Position numbers and translations under genes: made by a program
Shown here: in pieces, positions 51,618 through 64,000 of the stretch
How the letters are laid out: each line of letters starts with the position of its first letter
How positions within the stretch are numbered: position 1 is the stretch's first letter
NCBI RefSeq assembly: GCF_037975245.1
Contig: NC_092570.1
Coordinates: 14,095,001 to 14,159,000 of the forward strand
Reading direction: 5' to 3'
Length of the DNA stretch: 64,000 nt
Origin: Apostichopus japonicus
Taxonomy: Eukaryota > Echinodermata > Holothuroidea > Aspidochirotida > Stichopodidae
Notes under the pieces: model-generated
Databases searched by the model: none
What the model was told of the DNA's origin: nothing
Seen by the model: the letters and a program-made list of their open reading frames with translations, nothing else

Positions 51618-52600
51618 GTACTTGTCCAGTGGTATGAAGGCAGAGTGAAACCCATTGACAATTTAACATCAATTACAATTTCCAAATTATCTGTAAACAC
51701 GTCAACAATCAGTAGTAAATAGCAACTGTTTCTTCAGAAATTCAAGTCACTCCAAATATTTAGATGCATACACATTTCATTTGAATTGGTGTTTGTTTAT
51801 AATTTGTATGTTAAATTATTCGACTGCCTCTCGTTGCTATGGACAATTTTAACTGTTAATCTGGCACACTGCCAAAAATGTCTGCAGAGCAGTTCAATGA
51901 TTACTGTTGGATGTAAAAGTATCTTCACTGTTACCAAGCATTTTTCGATCATTGATGACCATTACAACATTAGCTCTTAATTTCAATATGCAAAATAAGA
52001 TGGAACTTAGCTATCAACATACATGACTAAAACAAATTGTTGAGGCCCATTTAAGTGTTGACACATTTGTTTGAATGACAAGCTACTTTCTCAAAAGTAT
52101 CATCCATATGCTGTGGAACCGATTATAAATGCAAAGTTACGATATTTTGAACTAATTTAATTTTGTATTTTGGGACAAACCATGTTGAAAGCACACAAAC
52201 GTTTAAGGAAAAACAAAAATAAACCTCTTATAACAGTCTACAAATACAGAATATGAAATGCTATATTTGGTACAAAAGCACCGAAAGAGGAAAGGAAGAC
52301 AAAAGCAAAAAGAAAACTTTGGTGAAAACCAGGATATATATGAAAAACAGTAGCATAGTCTGGGAAAATGATCAGTTCCATGCAGAGGAATGTACAAAAC
52401 ATGCAAGAAGCATTGAACATAAGCATAACTCTTAATGGCAGTCATACTTATTGTACCTGTCTACTCCTGAAAAGGAGGGTAGGGGGAGGGGGGAGAGGGG
52501 TTTCGAATGAATATAGTTAAAGCTATGAAGATGCGACAGTTGGTGAGGATGAGTTACCTGAAGCTTTTGAAGAAAAAGTAAAGCAGGGCAAAATAGCTTT
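49745..52600. other. AT-rich flank, probably including the TMCO3 3'UTR
   Basis: No gene is supported. It contains a C-rich tract (51410-51500), a (CA)n microsatellite (about 51591-51617) and many TTTATT strings that could serve as minus-strand polyadenylation signals. Confidence 0.4.
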
Positions 52601-52607
52601 GTTGGGG

Positions 52608-55600
52608 TCACCTTGGGCTCAAAGGTGCGGCCCTATTGGAGATTCTGTGGCGTTGCCAGAGGGTCACTTTCCACAGGATGGGAGCCAGACAGAGGCTGAG
52701 TGTTGTTATGCTGAGGATCAGAAGATAGACCTGCAGGGAAGAGAGAAAAAAATTACAAATTAAATTTGCTGTACAGTACAAACTAAGACCACTCCTGGGA
52801 AAGGAAAGTGGAGGTATTAACAAAAGTGTTTTTAATTTAAACGGCCGCCAGGTGATAAAAGGAGGTGTCTGTCTTTTAACGAGGGGAAGGTCTACATACC
52901 TCTCTGGAGAGAAGGCCCAGGCGTCTTCCTCTGCTACCGAGTACGAACGAGAATTCACTGACTTGAGCAAGTCCGGCAGAGACCACCCACCTGATGTTGT
53001 GGTTGCCCTGAGGTAGCAGCCTTCCGATCACAAACAAGACCGTCATAAACTATCAGGGAATAAAATGATGAACAGATGAATCAAAAACATTGGCATTGTG
53101 GTCCAGAATAGTTCTTATGACCAGGGGTTGGACATTAGTGACTAATTTGGGGTATTTCTCCCAGAACACAGGCATGAAAAAAATTTGTATATCAAAAGTG
53201 GGGTGACGCGGACATAGGCGTAGGAGCCCAATTTTATATGGGGGGGCTTTAACGACTTGCCCGAAAATATAACCAAAATTGTTCGCGCAGGGTTCAGCAT
53301 GTTAGTGTGCATATCATATAGGCATGCACCAGTTATTACATTGCATGCCAATAACATACAATCATTTGCCGTGTTATTACCCTTCCATATTGGTTAGAAT
53401 TATTTGGGAAGTCGTTACCATAATAATGATGATCATAATATCAGTTTAACCGTTGAAAAACACATTGCAAATTATTTTTCTTTCAGTAGGTGCCCGAAAA
53501 ATTTTCATCATATTGCCCAAATTTTCACAAAAAATTTGGTTGGGGGGGGCTGCAGCCCCCCCGCCTCCTACGCCTATGGACGCAGGACAGGTGTGTGAAC
53601 GTCTTTCCCCAGTATAGATAATACAGTGACTGGAGTCAACGACTGGAGTCAAGAAATTCACGGGCATATGAATGGACTCGAACTTAAAAATATGGAGCAC
53701 CTCCATCATCACATCTCTGGTCCTATTAGTTTATATAGGTTTTACTTTAAATTCTATATATAGCATACAGTTTGGCCAGCAAATATTGCAAAAGAAGTCT
53801 CGTAGTACATACCTTAATAAGTACAACTGATATCGTCAACCTTAGAAGAATTGTCAACTCATATGCCACGAAGGTTGGAAAGATATGTAAACCTGGGAAA
53901 TTTAAACAGATGAAATTATTCTTTTTTATTTAGTGTGTTTGTAAATTCTTATGATATATTGTGGGACAAAAGAGAAAGAAATTATGAGAATTTCACTAAA
54001 AATAGATTAGTCGTCTTCAGGTTTCAGTGGTCAATTTTTATATATATTAGTTTGTTTATGCATCTGTTGAAAACTATTGTTATTTGAATATTAAAATTTG
54101 GTAAGCAGTTTGGTACGAGATGCCATGAAACAACAGAATCCCCTGAAGGGATGACGGCTGGATGAACAGCTAGATGAACATTATGCAACTACATTAATTT
54201 ACATGCATAGCAGCATGTTTATACAGTTGCTGTTTTTTTGCTATATATTGCTTCTGTTATTCCATAATACTAGCTTATTTACCTGCTACGGCATAGCAGA
54301 ATACTATGAAAAATGGCCTTATTGGTGCATAAAATCCATATGATTTATAGGAGATATCATAAACAAACACTGGCAATACCACAGAATGGAAGCCTGAGCA
54401 AACTTGAAATGCATCCTTAATAGAAATCCCTCCCTGCCGAAGACCAAAAAAGTTGATACCTCGTTTCATATTTAAGCAATTTTGTGATTTAAGGAATTTG
54501 TATTTAAAAGTTATTCTGAAGTCTTTTTAGCTTTCATCACTGCATTGTTGCACAATACTGGTGCATTCAATGGCACTGTACGAATCTTGTCACACTAAAT
54601 CCAGTATATATGTGGTTTTCATCGGATCAGCGCTGAGTAGTTCTAGTTTAAATTTATCAGTGTACAGACTCATGGATACTCAGGTGTGTGTTCACTCAAG
54701 TGTGACTCATTATTGAGCCGTTGCTATGCACTCATAACAAAGGGTTCAAAGGGCAATGATTTAGAGTGTTAAGGTGAGCTTTAAAGGCTTCCATTTAGTC
54801 TTTTCAAAATGTTATGATAAGCAACATTCATAAAACCTCTGCATTGCTATGCATAATATAAACATTAAAATGTTTACAGTAGTTTTAAGATGATGATGGT
54901 TTTTAGTTTATTTGCTCTTCGCAGCAGAAATAACCTTACCTATGGAAGTGAAGAAAATACATCCCAGAAAGTCTCGGATTGGTCCCACGAGTGTTATGAT
55001 TTCCTCCTGGCCGACGATACTGAGCATGACCCCTGCCAGGAAGCAACCTAGCTCCATGGATATTCCGAGGGCATCGGTAACCTACAGGAAGCATCGTAAT
55101 TATATTTCTCTCAATGGTTTCATAACAGACTGCACTTAGGAAAGGTTTGCACATGTATTTCATATGGTGTTCAAAGAGTTATGTTTTGGGTTTATACTGG
55201 AATTTATGAAACAATGGATTAACAATAAACATAACAAGGCCTGCACCTAAGAGCCAACATCATTATCTATTTAACCTCAATGGATTCCAGAGATTGATCA
55301 TGTTTTAAAGGTAAACATTTTAAAATCTGGAATAGCTAGAGAAACATTGCTTGCACGCAAATGTTCCAGATTTGTTGAACTATAACATATCATGACAAAA
55401 ATTCTTCAGCCATTCTTTAATACATATTTGTTTCTCATGAATTGTCTACTGATATGGTTTGCACTTTGACACCAAAAAACACTACCATTTGGATTTGGGT
55501 TATTCCTGATTGGATAATTACGATGTAATGGTTGCCATGGTTGTGTTTATTGCACTCAAATATTCCATTTTAGTTGGACTATAACATATCAAGACACAAA

Positions 55601-58600
55601 AATTCTGCACAGTCATCCTTTAATACATATTTCTTTCTCATGAATTGTCTACTGATGTATTTTTCAGTCTGACACCAAAAAACAAAACTACCATTTGGAT
55701 TTGGGTTATTTCTGATTGGATAATTACAATATAATGGTTGCCATGGTAATCTTTATTGCAATCAACTGTTCCATTTTTGTTGGACTATAACATATCAAGA
55801 CACAAAAATTCTTCACAGCCATTCTTTAATACATATTTCTTTCTCATGAATTGTCTACTGATATGGTTTGCACTTCGACACCAAAAAACACTACCATTTG
55901 GATTTGGCTTAGTTCTGATTGGATAATTATAATGGTTGCCATGGTTATCTTTACTGCACTCAACTGTTCCATTTTTGTTGGACTAAAACATATCAAGACA
56001 CAAAATTCTACACAGTCATCCTTTAATACACTTTTGTTTCTCATGAATTGTCTACTGATATGGTTTGCAGTCCGAAAAAAAACATCTTCTGATTGGAAAA
56101 TAATAATGGTTGCCATGGTAATCTTGATTGCACAAAGTACTCACGGTCAGCATGACTAGAGCCAGTGCTACTGCTGCTAAGACTTGAATCTCCTTGCTAC
56201 CGGTGGCTTTGAGATGAAAGATCATTTTGGGAAGAACTAATTTGCATAACAGGAAAGAAACCAAGACAGCGGCCGCCAGTGCTTTAAAAGAGGAAACGAA
56301 TCGAAGGTGGTCACATGAGTGATATTAATAATCAAACGATACTAAATAATTCAACAATCATAATGACAAAAAAGACCAATGTAGTCCCTGACTGATTGAT
56401 AAATAAGCCTTCATTTGATGTGTAAAAAAAAAACATTGGCAAGACTTCCACATCTGCTCTATCCCCCCAACCCTCTCCCCCACCCTATCCCCACCACTCG
56501 GGACTCAAATATGAATATGTAGAGGGTAGAGGTAATATACCTGCTGCTAACTGACTGATAAATAAGCCTTCATTTGATGTGTAAACAAAACATTGGCAAG
56601 ACTTCCACATTTGTTCTATCCCCCCACCCTTCCCCCCACCCCACCACTCGGGACTCAAACATGAATATGTAAAGGGTAGAGGTAATATACCTGCTGCTAA
56701 TTGATTGATAAATAAGCCTTCATTTGATGTGTAAAAAAAACATTGGCAAGATTTTCCACATCTGCTCTACCCCCCCTTCCCCCGACCCACCACTCGGGAC
56801 TCAAAGATGAATATGTAGAGGGTAGAGGTAATATACCTGCTGCTAATTGCACCAATGTCTTCAAGAGATTGAAGAGCGCCATCAGTGAAGAAACTGACTT
56901 GAGATGACTGGTGGGATCAATCTCTGCCTCTGCCAGAGAGGGCAGTATTGCAATCAACAAACCAAGTTGTACGTCTTGCATGACCAGAATACCAACCATT
57001 GTGGAACCTGCCTCTTCAACATCTACAAAATGAATTCAGAAAAATTTTGATCTATTATTGAAGGTTATCAGATAAAAATGTGCAGTGGAAGGAAACACCA
57101 AATACATTGCATTCCAAAATTAGACACACACTCTTTTGTAACGGCAACACGAGAAGCTAGCAATGAATAAATTTGGTAATTATGTGTTACGGTATGATGG
57201 AAGACATAACATAGTATCAAGCGCAACTAACTTCCACTAGTGAGTCTTCTTACTGAGCAAAATTTACCAGATAAAGTATACTTGTGAAAGGATGAATGAG
57301 GAAGGGGGGGGGGAGAGAAGGAGTGATTGCCAAATTCTTTCAAACTGCATAATAGAATTTGGCATACAAACAGGTCGTATGTATTGATACAGAAAGCTGG
57401 TTCATCTACAGCGACATTCCTTCCATGTGTATTTCCAAATAAGCACAATCTGTTTCTTTAATGGAACAAGTAAAAATTTACATAAACCAACACCCGCACT
57501 CACACAGAAACCAATTCCTTTTATGAGCATTGACAGTACTAATCCTTCTTCACTTCTGGCTACACTAACAAATACCCTAGGGTATTAAACAAGTAGAAAT
57601 TTACATAAACAAACAAACACTCACACACACACAGCAATTGTTATATTCAGGGCTTTGGAGTGTTGCTAAGTAGACTGATTTTGGGGGATAAACCTGTCTT
57701 AGCATACTTTAGAATAATTCCCTGCGAGACAGTAAGAGAGTGTAGATTCCTTAACCCATTACAGCTAAAACAAACACCGTAATACCTTAATGGTCGGCTT
57801 TGACAGAGCGGACTTTGAGAGGATATATTTACAATCAATTCTGAGCTACAGTACTATACATCTCACCAGGCTTAATGGAAGAAATATGCACCGAGTTGTG
57901 CCTCAAGCTAGCACAAACATTAAGTAGTTTCGACCAAATTCACACGTTCAACTAGTGGCCAGTGTAGCTGCACATGTATTGGCCTCTTCTGTATAACTAA
58001 CTTTAATAAGGTTTCATTCCAAATAAATATATACATAATAATAGTAGTAAAGTTTTGTTGCGCCTTCCCAAAAAATTGGTAATTTATCGCTATAAAATAG
58101 TTAGAAAGCGGTATTTGTGTAATTTGTATTTGTTTGTGTGTTCTACACTTTGTATATTTCTAAATTTAAATTTTTCTGTTATATTTCTTTCTAATGTTTT
58201 AATTACACGATATGATCCATAATTTATTATACGATTTTGCTCTAAATTTGTACTTCAACATACGATTATCGCCATTATGTCATGAACTGTACATGATTAG
58301 GCCAATCGGAATGAACAGATTGAAACAACCTTCCGGTTGTCTGTGATCTTTTTTGACAAAACCAGAGCTGCCTCTTACATTACATCTCACCTTTTGCCAT
58401 TTCCCTCTTAATACCAGATGAGCTGAGAAATTTGACTACTAACGGAGTACTGGACAGTGACAGACAGGCAGCCACGAATGCACTGTGTCTGGGAGTGATG
58501 TAGAGGAACGAACCACAGAGAACACAAAACAAGATCATGATGACGCTCAATGAGAGGCTACCGATCACAGAGACACGCCAAACCTAGACAGGAAAAAATA

Positions 58601-61600
58601 AAACAAAGAACATATTAAACACAAGGAAATACAATTTGAAACAAGCTTTAGGTATATGAATTATGCAACATTTGACTTAAAATTAGCAGAGGTCTGTAGA
58701 AAGTTAAGTTTTTTAAATTTAAATATTTGGATGTTGGAGGATTGTTTGTGTACAATTCTAGTGCATTTTCTACAATAAAATCACACATTTGCTCTATTCA
58801 AATGCCACAAAATATTTTGTCATACCAACAATACCACAATCAGCTCTTGCATAAATTGATATATGCTTAAAATACTTCTATGGCAATAACAACTTTCACC
58901 CAGACTTTTAACAGACCTGTATAATTAGGCTACAGGACAAGGCTCAGATTGATTTCAATATCACGGCAACACAAACAAATCAATTTTTGCACTGTGGGGG
59001 CTAATTGCAACAGCATACACACTGTAGTGTCTCTTTACTTGTCCTGGCCAGGTGTCGGTTTTGACATTGAATTTGAAAATTAAACAGGCTTACACTAAAA
59101 ACCTTTTATTTATTTATATTTTTAATAAAGTCAACTTTACACATCTGTATTGACACTAAAATACAAAATTCTAATGTTCATATTTGCAGAGTGTATCTAC
59201 GTAAGTGGGAGAGGATTGCAATAAGCACAACCAGCCAGCCAGCAGAAACAAAAAAAAAACATGATTGTGTAGAGATACAAATCTCACTTTGTATGTTTAC
59301 ATGCACATCTGTGTATAAAGAGGACATTTCACTCTGACGAAACGGTCAAGTTCTGTCCTTAGATATAACGAAAACCATGTCTAAGACAACCCACATCTAG
59401 ACACAGTCCTTCTCAATAAAAAACAAAACAACAACAACAAAAAAGGCACCAAAACCACACATCTATGAAAGGCCCTTCTCAATAAGAAACACAGAAGAGA
59501 AACACCCACCAACACCACACACAGACAGAGAAGCCTTACAGTGTGAATGCAGGGTTGTTCACGGAATAATTCAGTGTTCACATTTTGTGCAGTAGTTAAT
59601 GTTTTCTTTCTCCAGCACGGTGCATCACATACAATGGTACTCTGTACATACAAGATCTGACAATACATCTTTACATTTGTGCACCAATTTCACCCATTTC
59701 ACGTAGTATTGTTGCTATGAGATACCAAATAAATTATTCCCTGCAATTACTGTATGTGTAAATACTACAGGCCTCTGTCAGGTTGTTACAAAGAGACAAT
59801 CCAAACGAAACGTGTGCAGATTTTCAAGCACTGTGCCAAAAACAGAGACTGCAGCAGCTGCAGTACCCCCTGCAGCAAGGCTGAATCACTATCAGAGACT
59901 AGATAATAATCTCAGCGGACCAGCATCACATATTGTGTGAAACGTCAGTTCCAATCGTGTACAACAGACTGTACTGTACATGAGGTTACACATTACCCAG
60001 CTTGGCTGCGGGATGCTGCAGCCCAGCAGGGACAGATAATTGCCCTACACTGGGATGTGCTCACACTGGGCAGCACCGGGCGGCTGCGCCCAGCAGTTCT
60101 GAATGCCGCCCAGCACAAACAGTATTTTAAACATTTCCGCCCGGCACTTTTTTTATGATAATTTAACAAATTTACCATAACCAAAATCTGGGAGAATACA
60201 TGGCACAGAATAGGAAAATAGCACCACCTAAGCATACTTCATGGGCAAAATTTGTTCAGTGGGGAGAGGGTATCCCACCCATGAAATCCCTCTCCCAGGG
60301 TGTGGATCACACTACCGCACAATCTGCCCGGCACTCAAATATTCCTGGGCACATCCCTGCTTACATGAGAACTAGGTCACCCTGTCAGGAAACACTCTGA
60401 AAACTGAGTTGAATTTTGGTACAGAGGAGATGGAGGATGATTTCAATAAATATACATTCGACAATAACAAACAATTCTTTCACACAAACCACTCTGGTTG
60501 AATATTGCAATAGAGTTAGAGTACTTCCAGAGAGGCCAGGTAAACAGATTGGATCAACAACACAAACTGTACTGTAAATAGCTTTTATTTACACTTCCCC
60601 TGAGTCTCCCCGCTTGATTTCATCAATCTATCATTAACATTTACGTTGTGCTTTCGTAAAGGCCTTCTGTAAACAACTCCATCACAGAAGTTAATCCTCA
60701 GTTGTGCAAATATTAAACGGTAGAATGCATATGGAAAGGTTACCAAAACTTCAGTACTAAATTGTGTGTGTGTACATTGGTTCTATATTCATGTACAAAA
60801 CCAGATGGCATTTTGCAATTTACTTGAGTAAACAATTACAGATTTGATTTTGAGCTGATATCAAAAAGATCGAGGCAAGCTTTCACATCGGTTTAGGCAA
60901 AATTTATGTTGATATGATTTTCACAGTTCAGACCTAAACATCTGTTTTTTTAATTTGTTTATTTACAATCTCAATTCATGTTATTTTGCTGACTTTGTGA
61001 ACTTTTTGCTATATCTATTTGAACATTTCTTCTTCAGTTCTGATTCTTATGTGTACATTCACACCTACCTGACATTTCAGTATGCTTCCCCTTCCAAAAT
61101 ATTAAAATATTATTATAATTTTTTTAACTCTAATTTCTCCCCATTGTTAGGTTGTTAGGAAAAGATAATAACATGGATAAATGTGTTTAGTAATCTTCTA
61201 TGAACAATTTTCATTTGTGTAAAAAAAAAAAAAAAACACAAATATATTCATATTTTTGCAGTTATAAGAAATTTTTGCATTACCTTACGGATCTTTTCAG
61301 GCGAGAATTCTAAACCAACGGAGAAAAGAATCAGAAAGGCACCAAATTCTCCGATCGTTTCAATCTGAACAACGGCCTGTAGGTACAAAAAAGGTGACAG
61401 TTAGGGTGGACAAAGGCAACCTATCCTTTGTCTATATTATTTTCATTTAATTATAGCCATAGAAGGACTGTTCAAAAAAAATTCTGCTAGATATGAACAA
61501 GACCGCATAATAAAATCATAAAGCCTTCTGGCCTTTGCTGTCCAAAGATAATTTTCAAAGTTTTGATACATGCACGTTTTTCTCTTCATATTGCCAGTCT

Positions 61601-63857
61601 GGGCCACTAGCTCTCAAATCTATCGTTAAAAGAATAAAAGAGCAAATTTTCTACTACTCTATAACAAACACAGACAAGAAAATCTAAAATTAATCAAATT
61701 TCCATCTGATAGTATTGTGTACTAGCTAATCACTACCATGCTTCACTGATTTGCATCTATAGACCAGTTAAGGAGATTCCAGTCCGATAAGTCGATCAGA
61801 CAACTGATATTTGCTACAAAGCAATCTAAGACTGAAAAGAATCTGACAATATTCTACTATTATGTAGATAACAACAAAATCTTTTGTCTTCTTGCTTTGC
61901 TCAAATATTTACTACTCAGAAACTGGCCTGGCAGTAATCATTGCCATATAAATGAACTATAAACGGAATTTTTAAAAAAAAACAATGAAAAGTTGGGAAG
62001 TGACTGAAATGGGGGCGGGAAGTGGGAGGGATGGGGGAAGGAGAAGGGCAAGGGGGAGGGGATGGAGGAGGGGGAAACAGAACTTGCAAGATCTTAGCAA
62101 AGTGGCAAAGAAGGAGCAGTGGGGAGTTGAGGGAGAATAAATAAATCAACAAGATTTCATGACTTACCTTGACCAAGTTAAAGCCATCTGAACCCACAAG
62201 CACACCGGCAATGATGTACCCGAACATGGCAGGAAGACCGATCGCCACGCAGAGCCAACCAATCACGACTGCTAAAACCACCACCAGAATTATATCCTGA
62301 ATAGTCATGGAGAAAATCTTGCATTATGCATAGAAATAATGATACATCATCTGCACCCACTTATCCACACCCTCGCTAGGAAATATCGGATATATATAGG
62401 ATATCGTATTGTTTTTGAAGGATATATATGTGGAACAAAGTGTGATAAGAAGGTGGCTTCCCTTGTTGTCTGATTCATATTAAATGAGGTATCTATTTAC
62501 TATTATCATAGCTATGCTTAATTGTAAGGATGTGTCCCACAGAAAGTGCATTTCCAAGAAACAAGAACAAAACACACTTCCTAGATAAATCCTTCACAAA
62601 GAAGAACATTTTCTTATGGATATTTCTTAGTAAAGAGTGTGGAAAATTGGGTGAATTATGTAATGTTATTTAAGCAATTTTAAGGGCAATCTATCAACAA
62701 ATTCAAAATATATAATCAACATTCATACTGTAAACCCCAATTTGCATGATTACTCACTCAGAGAATTATCTGTGTTTTTTCTATTAAGATAAATGTTCAA
62801 CTGTTCTAAATTAAAAAAATGTTCTATATACTCACAAACACATAATAAATATGCAGAAATAAATATTTAAAACATGAGAAAGTCAAAGCAAACATTTTTG
62901 TTATTTAAAACAAAGGCTGAATGGTTGTGTTTTGGACTTTGCTTATAATTTGCACCAGGACAAAAGTTTTGAAAAAATATCATTTTTCAAATTTATCAAA
63001 TAAAAATAGATAATTTGAAATTCTTGCAAATTGGCTATTATTTACCCACAAAAGATGATGATCTTCAAGAGGCATGGTGGTGTCTTTCGGTTTAGTCAGG
63101 ATGTATTGGTTGTTGTTGGTATCTACCAGAATACTCATCTCTCTCTCCTCCTCCTTCTCAGAGTGGTTGGAACGGGAGAAGCGGGACAGCTCTTGCAGTC
63201 TTATGACCGCCTCTATATTTGAACCTTCGATCTGTAGGTTAGAGTTGGGAGCTACAGTATGGATTTATGTTCGGCGCAAAGATGAACGATTATTTGAAAA
63301 GACTACTGTAATTGTTCTCTACGAGAAAATTGTTCTCCATTGTTCTCTACGAGAAAACTATGAAGTATTCCATCACCCTTTTATAATGTATGGGCTTGAC
63401 CCACCATCAATGAGTTAGCTAACATTGTTGACCCAACAACCACCCATATAAAGCCCCCTTCTAACATTCAAGCTAATTCAAGTTTTGTCACGGATATTGT
63501 GGATTGTGTATATATTGTATAAGCAAAGTTGTAATTTACGAGTCAAAATCTGAAGAAAATGAAAACGAAAGAATAAAAGAGAGTCACCTTCTTGGATTGG
63601 TCAAAGGCGTGCTCCAAGATACCGCTCTCTAATTTATCCGCTGCGACTGCTACCTCTTCCAGTACTTCGTCCAGCATGGCTTCTAATTTATTGTGGCTGG
63701 AGTTGGCCATTTTCAGATGTTCTTGGTACTGCAGCTGTAACTTCTCTACGGCCAACAGGTCGTTGTACTCTTGCTCCTCTTTCAATGTAGCAATCTTCAG
63801 AGCTTCCAATCTCTCGAGGCTACTCTCTTTCATATTGTTTACATCCTTATAATTTCC
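52608..63857 (-). CDS. TMCO3: TMCO3: coiled-coil and cation/proton antiporter membrane protein (5' partial)
   Basis: Twelve exons in reading order: 63588-63857, 63046-63231, 62168-62296, 61284-61376, 58391-58583, 56837-57022, 56145-56281, 54940-55081, 53813-53892, 52900-53049, 52608-52730; phases agree throughout (the start exon lies upstream of the window). The first is a charged heptad coiled coil ([20 protein letters not shown]). Then [14 protein letters not shown] leads into the CPA2/KefB-type exchanger: [105 protein letters not shown], and [18 protein letters not shown]. These match human TMCO3 block by block. TMCO3 is an organelle/Golgi-type K+ or Na+/H+ exchanger by family. The gene is intact where visible; eleven exons are listed and any missing one is 5'. 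Confidence 0.92.
53213..53578. mobile_element. hAT-like MITE, 366 bp
   Basis: CATAGGCGTAGGAGCC and GCCTCCTACGCCTATG form the ends. Flanks GACGCGGA and GACGCAGGA approximate an 8-bp duplication. Inner G-rich and C-rich tracts fold back. It lies in a TMCO3 intron. Confidence 0.7.
55366..56130. repeat. About 200-bp tandem repeat, four copies
   Basis: Units contain TCATGAATTGTCTACTGATA, near 55437, 55634, 55846 and 56041, followed by ACACCAAAAAACACTACCA and a GGTTGCCATGG block. The last, shortened copy ends about 15 bp before a TMCO3 splice donor. Confidence 0.85.
56390..56851. repeat. ~150-bp tandem repeat, three copies, including a splice donor
   Basis: Units contain GATAAATAAGCCTTCATTTG and CCACTCGGGACTCAAA and end in GGTAATATACCTGCTGCTAA at 56531, 56681 and 56827. 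On the minus strand each end reads TTAGCAGCAG followed by GTATATTACC. Only the 56837 copy is joined to the rest of the TMCO3 exon. Confidence 0.9.
60050..60359. mobile_element. hAT-like MITE, second family, about 310 bp
   Basis: The ends CTGGGATGTGCTCAC and GGGCACATCCCTG are near-inverted. It shares the GGCGGAAATGTTTAAAATAC block with the 42564 element in reverse orientation. Target duplication is unclear. It lies in a TMCO3 intron. Confidence 0.6.
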
Positions 63858-64000
63858 CTGTAAAAACAACAGCAAGATAACAACAATAAAAATAATTGGA
63901 AGGAAGGATTATTATGATAATAATAAATCAAGTTTCATTCCTATTTTGCAATTAAGGGTCTGGTGGGAATTTTTAAGCACTTCAGTGTGACTAGCAGTCA

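Noticed and set aside
51139..51722. Several overlapping Pro/Gly-rich frames
   Set aside because: All derive from a C-rich tract and a CA microsatellite on both strands.
54275..54469. 64-codon minus-strand open frame in a TMCO3 intron
   Set aside because: Does not match any TMCO3 block, and the flanking exons already join in phase without it.

Overview
This is an AT-rich, intron-rich animal nuclear window. Many genes have short exons with GT-AG junctions, and the introns are full of transposon remnants, TA microsatellites and SINEs. A cell-surface Ig/NACHT receptor gene plus the mix of hAT MITEs, L2/CR1-type LINEs, hammerhead-bearing retroelement pieces and tRNA-SINEs suggests a marine invertebrate deuterostome, most likely an echinoderm such as a sea cucumber. 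That taxon is inferred from family resemblance and was not tested.

Four protein genes can be read through their exons. (1) About 8.2-21.6 kb, + strand: signal peptide, Ig-like domains, one transmembrane helix, a short cytoplasmic stretch with a YVDM motif, a NACHT NTPase and the start of an LRR-like region. Exon phases join these parts into one gene, but several frameshifts break the copy as given. (2) 26.7-32.0 kb, - strand: a four-exon arylacetamide deacetylase/neutral cholesterol ester hydrolase-like serine hydrolase, complete at 419 aa, with a dead copy of its last exon at 33.5-33.7 kb. (3) 35.4-45.1 kb, + strand: a UIF/FYTTD1-like mRNA-export adaptor whose UAP56-binding motif is split over exons 1 and 2, followed by an array of very short basic exons. 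(4) 52.6-63.9 kb, - strand: twelve exons of TMCO3, a coiled-coil plus cation/proton-antiporter membrane protein; its 5' end lies beyond the window.

The rest is mostly mobile DNA. 0-8 kb: a tRNA-derived SINE with an embedded hammerhead-type sequence, a non-LTR RT fragment and a 657-bp hAT MITE with a perfect 8-bp target duplication. 10.4-13.6 kb: a 3.2-kb foldback element with about 1.1-kb inverted arms around a decayed PIN-like/Cys-rich gene. 15.7-17.8 kb: a solo LTR, a hAT MITE at its edge and a second MITE nested inside, whose target duplications give the order of insertion. 23.7-26.1 kb: an L2/CR1-type LINE. 28.8-31.3 kb: an RT remnant interrupted by a 1.5-kb hAT element. Further MITEs lie in UIF and TMCO3 introns and between genes.

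The genes do not form an operon or pathway. They are independent: immune-type receptor, lipid/ester hydrolase, RNA export adaptor and ion antiporter. The strongest leads are the Ig-TM-NACHT receptor, the hammerhead-type motifs in retroelement sequence, the UIF mini-exon array, and the triplicated splice donor in TMCO3.
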